From Azospirillum brasilense (GTDB taxonomy: Bacteria > Pseudomonadota > Alphaproteobacteria > Azospirillales > Azospirillaceae): 64,000 nt of DNA. The notes under the pieces were generated by a model. The model searched no databases, was not told the DNA's origin, and saw only the letters and a list, made by a program, of their open reading frames with translations. Of this stretch, positions 58,104-64,000 are shown one piece after another. The stretch lies in contig NZ_VITH01000003.1 in assembly GCF_007827815.1 (NCBI RefSeq), positions 124,001 to 188,000 on the forward strand. The letters run 5' to 3'. How positions within the stretch are numbered: the stretch's first letter is position 1; each line of letters starts with the position of its first letter. The position numbers and the translations under genes were made by a program.

Positions 58104-59315
58104 ATGACCATCGGCATCGGCGCGGACGACCTTCTGCGGTTCGAGAGTCTGGGCGACAACTGCGAATTCGGCTTCGTCCTGCGCCGCTTGTCCTGCGAGG
58201 CGGGGAGCCTGTTCCGCTGGGCCTCCATGAAGCCCGACCAGCTCCTGGCCAAGCTGCGCGCCAACTTCGAAGGCATGTACCGGTTCGAGAACCTGTCGCC
58301 GCTGCGCACCGGCATGGTGCTGGATTCCGCCTACGGCATCGGCTGGCACAGCGACATGAAGTCCGACGTGACCGGCGGCCGGCTGGTCTTCCGCGACGAT
58401 GAGGCGACGCGGCGCGCCCTGCACCGCCGGGAAACGCGCAAGATCCAGTATCTCCAAGCCAAGTTCACCGCGCGCGCGGCGATGGGCGGGGTGATCTTCG
58501 TCGTGAAGTCGAACCCCGGCATCGCCCCCGCCACCATCGACGGCCTGCACGAGGCGCTGGCCGCCCTGGCCGGCCACGACGACTTCGCCCTGCTGGAGGT
58601 CCGGGAGACCGACGATCCCGCCCGCATCGGCCGCGTGGAGTGGCAGCGGCCCGGCCTGATGCGCGGCTGCGTCACCCGCTTCGCCCCCTATCATCGGGCG
58701 GACGACATCGACGCCGCGGCGTGGTTCTCCATCGTCCAGGGCGCGCTGAGCCTGTTCCCCTGCCACGACTGGGCCCGGCGCCACGCCGCCCTGCGCATCG
58801 GCGCCCCCGACGCGCTGGTGCAGCTCCGCTTCCCCTTCGCCCCCGATCAGGACTTGGGCAAGCCCATCGCGGGCGACCTGCGCGCCGGAACCGTCCGCCT
58901 GCTGAACGGCAACAGCTGGTGCCGCCCCTATGAGGGGATGTTCCGCCTGCACGGTCCCGATCCGGAGAAGCCCGGCACCACGCTGCGCTGGACAGGGGTC
59001 CATGCACCCGGCGCCTTCCATCTCGGCGCCACCCTGCGCTGCCCCCTGCGGGATTCCGTCCCGCTCCGCGTCGCGGTCGCCATCGCCGCGGAGGACGGCG
59101 CGACGCTGGCCGAGGAGCGGTTCGAGGTGCATCCCGGCCGGGCGACCGACCTCGTGCTGGACGCCCCCGCCACGAAAGGACCGCTGACCGTCGCGTTGAC
59201 CGTGAACGCCGTGCGCCCGCTGGCCGAGGGAGAGCGCGCCGTGCTGGACTTGTCGCCGCCCGCCCTGCACCCGGAGCCGGTTCCGGCCATCGCCCTGCCG
59301 GCGAAAGCGGCGTGA
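58104..59315 (+). CDS. DUF1796-like protein of unknown function
   Basis: A 403-residue protein. The opening RFESLGDNCEFGFVLRRLSC, with FRWASMKPDQL soon after, matches the family of putative papain-like peptidase-fold proteins (DUF1796) often found near polysaccharide or glycosyltransferase genes. A conserved Cys (DNCEFG) and a later His (YGIGWHSDM) could be catalytic, though activity is unproven. The C-terminal 150 residues look like a separate beta-rich domain. It overlaps the start of the SGNH hydrolase gene (GTGA), so the pair is coupled. The ATG at 58104 has GGGA upstream. Confidence 0.7.
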   Translation: MTIGIGADDLLRFESLGDNCEFGFVLRRLSCEAGSLFRWASMKPDQLLAKLRANFEGMYRFENLSPLRTGMVLDSAYGIGWHSDMKSDVTGGRLVFRDDEATRRALHRRETRKIQYLQAKFTARAAMGGVIFVVKSNPGIAPATIDGLHEALAALAGHDDFALLEVRETDDPARIGRVEWQRPGLMRGCVTRFAPYHRADDIDAAAWFSIVQGALSLFPCHDWARRHAALRIGAPDALVQLRFPFAPDQDLGKPIAGDLRAGTVRLLNGNSWCRPYEGMFRLHGPDPEKPGTTLRWTGVHAPGAFHLGATLRCPLRDSVPLRVAVAIAAEDGATLAEERFEVHPGRATDLVLDAPATKGPLTVALTVNAVRPLAEGERAVLDLSPPALHPEPVPAIALPAKAA

Positions 59316-59989
59316 GTCGGATCATCAAAGCGGGATGGGCCGGGGTCGCCGTATTGTTGGCGTTCCTGGCTGTCCCGGCGCAGAGTGACACGGCCATCGG
59401 ACCGCGCACGCAGCCGCCCTATCCGGACTGGCTGACCACGCGCATGGAGACGCTGCGGCATCGGGACCCGAAGGCGACGCTGCTGGGGGATTCCCTGGTC
59501 GCCGGCTGGCCGCCCGACCTCGCCCGCCCGCTGTTCGACGCGGAGCCGATGAATTTCGGGGCCGGGGGCGACACCACGGGCAACCTGCTGTGGCGGGTGC
59601 GGCAGGCCTTCGGGCCGGGCATGAGTCTGGAGTCCGCTCTGGTCCTGGTCGGAACGAACGACCTGCCGGACCGCTCCGCCGCGGAGATCGCCGGCACCAT
59701 CGGGACCATCGCGGCGGAGGTGAGGCGGTCCGCTCCCGGCGCCTGCGTCACGCTGCTCACCCTGCTGCCGCGGCGCGACGGCAACGCCGTGTTCGCCGAG
59801 CGCATCGCCGATGTGAACCGGCGGCTGGCCGCTCTCGCCGGCCCCGGCCTGCGCGTGGTGGACGCGAGCACCCCGCTGCGCGACGCCTGCCCGGCGGAGG
59901 GCGCCTGCCCGCTCTACAAGGACCCGGTGCATCTGACCCGCGCCGGCTACGAGCGCCTGACCGCCGTCGTCGGCAAGACCGGTTGCTAG
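59312..59989 (+). CDS. Exported SGNH/GDSL hydrolase
   Basis: A 225-residue esterase/acyl hydrolase. The signal segment (about 5-25, ending PAQS) is followed by the four SGNH blocks: ATLLGDSLVAGW (Ser), NFGAGGDTT (Gly), LVLVGTNDLPD (Asn) and KDPVHLTRAGY (Asp-x-x-His). The small size and periplasmic location suggest deacylation of a glycan or lipid. A Cys pair near the C-terminus (DACPAEGACPLY) may form a disulfide. The GTG start overlaps the stop of the preceding gene. Confidence 0.85.
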   Translation: MSRIIKAGWAGVAVLLAFLAVPAQSDTAIGPRTQPPYPDWLTTRMETLRHRDPKATLLGDSLVAGWPPDLARPLFDAEPMNFGAGGDTTGNLLWRVRQAFGPGMSLESALVLVGTNDLPDRSAAEIAGTIGTIAAEVRRSAPGACVTLLTLLPRRDGNAVFAERIADVNRRLAALAGPGLRVVDASTPLRDACPAEGACPLYKDPVHLTRAGYERLTAVVGKTGC

Positions 59990-60031
59990 AAAGATGTCGA
60001 AGGCGACGGGGCTTCGGGATATCTAGAGGCC

Positions 60032-61174
60032 ATGACCAGCGACACCGCCGCCGCCGACCGTACCGGCACCGATTTCGAGATCTTCATCGTCACCGCGCCG
60101 GGCCTGGAATCCGTGCTCTGCGCGGAGGTGAAGGCCAAGGGCTTCCGCGACGCCACCGCCATCAAAGGCGGCGTCACCGTCCGCGGCGGCTGGCCGGAGG
60201 TCTGGCGGGCAAACCTGGAGCTGCGCGGGGCGACCCGCGTGCTGGCCCGCGTCGCCTCCTTCCGCGCCTTCCACCTCGCCCAGCTCGACAAGCGGGCGCG
60301 CCGGGTGCCCTGGGCCGAGATCCTGCGCCCCGACGTGCCGGTCCGCGTGGAGGCGTCCTGCAAGGGCTCGCGCATCTACCACGCCGGGGCGACCGCCCAG
60401 CGCATCGAGCGGGCCATCACCGAGGAGCTGGGCGCCCCCATCTCGGCCGAGGCCGAGGTGTCCATCAAGGCCCGCATCGACGACGATCTGTGCACCATCA
60501 GCGTCGACGCGTCGGGCGAGTCCCTGCACAAGCGCGGCCACAAGGAGGAGATCCACAAGGCCCCGCTGCGCGAGACTCTGGCCGCGTTGTTCCTGCACCA
60601 TTGCGGCTACGACGGCACCGAGCCGGTGGTCGACCCCATGTGCGGCTCCGGCACCTTCGTCATCGAGGCCGCGGAGATCGCCGCCGGCCTGCACCCTGGA
60701 CGCACGCGCCGCTTCGCCTTCGAGCAGCTTGCCTCCTTCGACGACGCGGCGTGGCAGGCGATGCGCTCCGCGGGCGGCAACGCTCCAACGCCGGCGTTTC
60801 GCTTCTACGGCAGCGACCGCGACGGCGGGGCCATCGCCATGAGCCGCGCCAACGCCGAGCGCGCGGGCGTCGCCGCCCTGACGGAGTTCCAGAAGCACGC
60901 GGTCAGCGATCTGATGCCGCCGGAGGGGCCGCCGGGCCTTGTCATCGTCAACCCGCCCTACGGCGCGCGGATCGGCGAGAAGAAGCCGCTGTTCGCCCTC
61001 TACGGCGCGCTGGGGCAGACGTTGCTGTCGCGCTTCTCCGGCTGGCGGGTCGGTTTGGTCACCAACGAGGCGTCGCTGGCCCAGGCGACCGGCCTGCCTT
61101 TCCAGCCGTCCGGCCCCTCGGTGTCGCACGGCGGCCTGCGCGTGACGCTGCACAGCACCGCCGCCCTTCCCTGA
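60032..61174 (+). CDS. THUMP-domain class I rRNA methyltransferase (RlmL N-terminal-like)
   Basis: A 380-residue enzyme. An N-terminal ferredoxin-like plus THUMP domain (about 15-165, FEIFIVTAPGLESVLCAEVK to ISVDASGESLHKRGHK) binds RNA. The UPF0020 methyltransferase domain has the SAM motif DPMCGSGTFVIEAAEIA, an acidic GSDRDGGAI and the catalytic NPPYGARIGE. It corresponds to the m2G2445-forming half of E. coli RlmL and lacks the second (RlmK) half. It should methylate guanine N2 in 23S rRNA, and is a housekeeping gene next to accessory operons. Confidence 0.9.
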   Translation: MTSDTAAADRTGTDFEIFIVTAPGLESVLCAEVKAKGFRDATAIKGGVTVRGGWPEVWRANLELRGATRVLARVASFRAFHLAQLDKRARRVPWAEILRPDVPVRVEASCKGSRIYHAGATAQRIERAITEELGAPISAEAEVSIKARIDDDLCTISVDASGESLHKRGHKEEIHKAPLRETLAALFLHHCGYDGTEPVVDPMCGSGTFVIEAAEIAAGLHPGRTRRFAFEQLASFDDAAWQAMRSAGGNAPTPAFRFYGSDRDGGAIAMSRANAERAGVAALTEFQKHAVSDLMPPEGPPGLVIVNPPYGARIGEKKPLFALYGALGQTLLSRFSGWRVGLVTNEASLAQATGLPFQPSGPSVSHGGLRVTLHSTAALP

Positions 61175-61201
61175 CCCCTTCCCGCACCCATCTGTAGACC
61201 C

Positions 61202-63319
61202 ATGCCCAACCGCACCGCCCCCCGCCTGCACGCCCCCCGTCTGCAAGCATCGGCCTGCCCGCACGATTGCCCGTCCACCTGCGCGCTGGAGGTCGAGGTG
61301 CTCGACGAGCGCCGCATCGGGCGCATCCGCGGCGCCGCCGACAACAGCTACACCGCGGGGGTGATCTGCGCGAAGGTCGCCCGCTACGCCGAGCGGGTGC
61401 ACCACCCCGACCGGCTGACCCAACCGCTGCGCCGCACCGGCCCCAAAGGCTCCGGCCAGTTCGCGCCGATCTCCTGGGACGAGGCGCTGGACATCGTCGC
61501 CGAGCAGTTTCTGGAAGCGGAGCGCCGGCACGGGCCGGAGACGGTGTGGCCCTACTACTATGCGGGCACCATGGGGCTGGTGCAGCGCGACGGCATCAAC
61601 CGGCTGCGCCACGCCCGGCGCTGGTCGGGCTTCTTCGCCACCATCTGCACCAACCCGGCCTGGGCCGGCTGGCTGGCCGGCGCCGGCAAGCTGGCCGGGG
61701 CCGACCCGCGTGAGATGGCCAAGTCCGACCTCGTGGTGATCTGGGGCACCAACGCCGTGTCCACCCAGGTCAACGTGATGACCCACGCCGTCCGCGCCCG
61801 CAAGGAGCGCGGGGCCAAGATCGCCGTGGTTGACGTCTACCGCACCCCGACCATGGAGCAGGCGGACATTCCCCTGCTGATCCGTCCGGGCAGCGACGGG
61901 GCGCTCGCCTGCGCGGTGATGCATGTGCTGTTCCGCGACGGGTTGGCCGACCGCGCCTATCTCGCCAGCCACGCCGACGATCCCGCCGGGCTGGAGGCGC
62001 ATCTCGCCAGCCGGACTCCGGAGTGGGCCGAGGCCATCACCGGCCTGCCGGCGGCGGAAATCGAAGCCTTCGCCCGGCTGGTCGGGCACACGCCGCGCAG
62101 CTATTTCCGGCTGGGCTACGGCTTCACCCGCTCGCGCAACGGGGCGGTGAACATGCACGCCGCCTCCTGCATCCCGGTGGTCAGCGGCGCCTGGCAGGTC
62201 GAGGGCGGCGGGGCTTTCCACTCCAACAGCGGCATCTACGGCTGGAACAAGACGCTGATCGAGGGGCTGGACCTGCGTGACCCGACCGTGCGCATGCTCG
62301 ACCAGTCGCGCATCGGCCCGATCCTGGAGGGCGACCCGGAGGCGCTGGCCGGCGGCCCGCCGGTGACGGCGCTGCTGATCCAGAACACCAACCCGGTGAC
62401 CATCGCCCCCGATCAGGCGCGCGTGCGCCGCGGCTTCGCCCGCGACGACCTGTTCGTCTGCGTGCACGAGCAGTTCATGACCGAGACGGCGCGCATGGCC
62501 GACATCGTGCTGCCCGCCACCATGTTCCTGGAGCACGACGACCTCTATCAGGCGGGCGGCAACCAGCACATCCTGCTCGGACCCAAGCTGGTCGATCCGC
62601 CCGGCGACTGCCGGCCCAACCACGCCGTCATCACGGAGCTGGCGCGGCGGCTGGGCAGCGACTCCCACCCCGGCTTCGCCATGACCGAGCGGGAATTGAT
62701 CGACGCCACGCTGCGCGCGTCCGGCCACGGCACGCTGGAGGCGCTGGAATCCCAGCGCTTCCTCGACGTGCAGCCGGCTTTCGAGGACGCGCATTTCGTG
62801 AAGGGCTTCCGCTGGCCCGACGGCAAGTTCCGCCTGAAGCCGGATTGGCCCAAGGTGCCCTACGCCGCGCCGTCCACCTTCGGCCCGGTCGATGCCATGC
62901 CGACCTTCCCCGACCATTGGGCGGTGACGGAGGAGGCCGACGACGAGCACCCCTTCCGGCTGGTCACCGCGCCGGCACGCAACTTCCTGAACAGCAGCTT
63001 CACCGAGACCCCGACCTCCGCCGGACGGGAGCGCCGGCCGAGCCTGATGCTGCATCCCGAGGACGCGGCGGCGCTGGGCATCGCGGAAGGTGACCGGGTG
63101 GAGGCCGCCAACGGACGCGGCGCGGTCCTGCTGCACGCGCGGCTGTTCGACGGGGTGCGACGCGGCGTGGTCATCGCCGAATCCATCTGGCCCAACGGCG
63201 CACATGAAGGCGGACGCGGGATCAACAGCCTGACCAGCGCCGACCCGGTGGCCCCGTTCGGCGGCGCCGCCTTCCACGACAGCCATGTGCGCGTGCGGAA
63301 GGCGGCGTCTTCCGATTAA
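61202..63319 (+). CDS. Molybdopterin-dependent oxidoreductase with [4Fe-4S] site
   Basis: A 705-residue Mo/W-bis-MGD enzyme of the DMSO-reductase superfamily. The N-terminal cluster site is Cys-x3-Cys-x3-Cys (ACPHDCPSTCALEV) with a fourth Cys in GVICAK. Cofactor-binding stretches include VWPYYYAGTMGLVQ, VVIWGTNAVSTQVN, HAASCIPVVSGAWQVEGGG, IQNTNPVTIAPDQ and the C-terminal domain NFLNSSFTETPTSAGRERRP. The residue that binds Mo is not certain; no in-frame TGA suggests selenocysteine. No signal peptide or partner subunit is present, so it is a soluble single-subunit type with unknown substrate. Its stop codon overlaps the convergent stop of the next gene within TTAA. Confidence 0.88.
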   Translation: MPNRTAPRLHAPRLQASACPHDCPSTCALEVEVLDERRIGRIRGAADNSYTAGVICAKVARYAERVHHPDRLTQPLRRTGPKGSGQFAPISWDEALDIVAEQFLEAERRHGPETVWPYYYAGTMGLVQRDGINRLRHARRWSGFFATICTNPAWAGWLAGAGKLAGADPREMAKSDLVVIWGTNAVSTQVNVMTHAVRARKERGAKIAVVDVYRTPTMEQADIPLLIRPGSDGALACAVMHVLFRDGLADRAYLASHADDPAGLEAHLASRTPEWAEAITGLPAAEIEAFARLVGHTPRSYFRLGYGFTRSRNGAVNMHAASCIPVVSGAWQVEGGGAFHSNSGIYGWNKTLIEGLDLRDPTVRMLDQSRIGPILEGDPEALAGGPPVTALLIQNTNPVTIAPDQARVRRGFARDDLFVCVHEQFMTETARMADIVLPATMFLEHDDLYQAGGNQHILLGPKLVDPPGDCRPNHAVITELARRLGSDSHPGFAMTERELIDATLRASGHGTLEALESQRFLDVQPAFEDAHFVKGFRWPDGKFRLKPDWPKVPYAAPSTFGPVDAMPTFPDHWAVTEEADDEHPFRLVTAPARNFLNSSFTETPTSAGRERRPSLMLHPEDAAALGIAEGDRVEAANGRGAVLLHARLFDGVRRGVVIAESIWPNGAHEGGRGINSLTSADPVAPFGGAAFHDSHVRVRKAASSD

Positions 63320-63999
63320 TCAGCCCATTTGGGCGGCGGCAGGGAGCGGAAGGCCTCGCGGAGCGCCTGGGACCAGCCGTCGCTGATCTCCTTGAAACAG
63401 GGGTCGTCCTCGCCGATCCGCCGCCGCGTCTCCAGCTTCAGAGAGTCGCGGCGGTAGGCGATCAGGTCGAGCGGCAGACCGACCGTCAGGTTGGAGCGCA
63501 GCGTGCTGTCCATGGAGATCAGCACCAGCTTCATCCCCTCTTCCAGCGGCGTGTTGTGGTTCAACGCGCGGTCGAGGATCGGCTTGCCGTATTTGTGCTC
63601 GCCGATCTGGAAGAAGGCGTTGTCGGCGGTCGCCTCGATGAAGTTTCCGGCGGCGTAGACGTGGAACAGCCGCACACGGTCGCCGCGGATCTGGCCGCCC
63701 AGGATGATGGACAGGTCGAAATCCACCCGCTGCTCCTTCAGCGCGTGACCGTCCCGCTTCCACACCTGACGGACGGCGGCGCCGACGAGCTGGGCGGCCT
63801 GGAACATGCCGCTTACGCTGGAGATGGTCCGGATCTCGCCGTCCAGCTCCACCCCCTCCTGGATCAGCGCGATCACCGACTGGGTCAGCGACAGGTTGCC
63901 GGCGGTCATCAGGGCGATCATGCGGTCGCCCGGCTCTTCGAAGACGTGCATCTTGCTGAAGATGGAGATGTGATCCACCCCCGCGTTGGTGCGCGTGTC
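63316..63999 (-). CDS. Predicted proteasome-type (Ntn-hydrolase fold) protease, N-terminus outside window
   Basis: The minus-strand frame is open to the window end; about 20 N-terminal residues are missing. The visible start (DTRTNAGVDHISIFSKM) and MTAGNLSLTQSVIALIQEG match bacterial proteasome-type proteases of COG3484, distant relatives of HslV and 20S subunits. Further family parts are FDLSIILGGQIRGDRVRLFHVY, the GKPILDRALN segment and the ISMDSTLRSNLTVGLPLDL loop. The N-terminal catalytic residue would lie beyond the edge. Its biological role is little known. The stop TAA overlaps the stop of the convergent oxidoreductase gene. Confidence 0.85.
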   Translation of the reverse strand, partial: DTRTNAGVDHISIFSKMHVFEEPGDRMIALMTAGNLSLTQSVIALIQEGVELDGEIRTISSVSGMFQAAQLVGAAVRQVWKRDGHALKEQRVDFDLSIILGGQIRGDRVRLFHVYAAGNFIEATADNAFFQIGEHKYGKPILDRALNHNTPLEEGMKLVLISMDSTLRSNLTVGLPLDLIAYRRDSLKLETRRRIGEDDPCFKEISDGWSQALREAFRSLPPPKWAD

Positions 64000-64000
64000 C

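Noticed and set aside
60023..63286. Long minus-strand open frame opposite the methyltransferase and molybdopterin genes
   Set aside because: It spans two well-supported plus-strand genes, shows no recognisable motif and has the same shadow composition.

Overview
The window is very GC-rich and densely coded. Its start codons (ATG, GTG, a few TTG), overlapping ATGA/GTGA gene junctions and gene content point to an alphaproteobacterium of the Azospirillum type. That assignment is my inference from content: there is no rRNA or marker gene here, and I see no tRNA, CRISPR array, insertion sequence or origin. The mix of uptake, siderophore and scavenging operons would suit a chromid or an accessory part of a chromosome.

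Layout. (1) 1-20667, catecholate siderophore: the end of a FepA-like TonB receptor, an EntS exporter, an RND pump (adaptor plus permease), then a Fur-box promoter driving entC-entE-entB-entA-mbtH, a two-module NRPS and an enterochelin-esterase-like protein. The adenylation pockets, read by eye, predict a basic residue and then serine. The product should be a 2,3-dihydroxybenzoyl-(basic amino acid)-serine siderophore, not bacillibactin. (2) 20668-23951, metals: a MerR-type operator with only a stub of its regulator, a DsbA-like protein, a CDF zinc/cadmium exporter, a Cys-rich exported protein and a DUF411 protein. (3) 24159-27111: a ribbon-helix-helix protein overlapping a multi-PAS hybrid histidine kinase. 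(4) 27466-31941: a cobalt-type nitrile hydratase operon (COG0523 GTPase, beta, alpha, accessory protein, CbiM-like cobalt permease), then a GlxA-family regulator. (5) 31984-35100: a winged-helix/TPR regulator divergent from an NAD(P)-binding protein and an AhpD-like protein. (6) 35609-42518: a D-threonine-aldolase-like enzyme, a polar amino acid ABC transporter, RidA, a DoeB-like deacylase and a LacI regulator, with paired LacI-type operators over the promoter. (7) 42677-57821, organosulfur: four TauD-type dioxygenases, three sulfonate-type binding proteins, two ABC permease/ATPase pairs, a cysteine-dioxygenase-like cupin, a four-rhodanese protein and choline sulfatase. (8) 58104-64000: a DUF1796-like protein, an SGNH hydrolase, a THUMP rRNA methyltransferase, a molybdopterin oxidoreductase and a proteasome-type protease cut by the window end.

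How the genes work together: region 1 makes, exports, imports and probably hydrolyses one iron chelator under Fur. Region 4 makes a cobalt enzyme together with its own likely metal supply. Region 7 takes up sulfonates and sulfate esters and releases sulfite, sulfate or sulfane sulfur. AT-rich promoter blocks upstream of three of its operons suggest one shared sulfur-starvation regulator. Many long antisense reading frames exist but are GC-codon shadows and are not listed.
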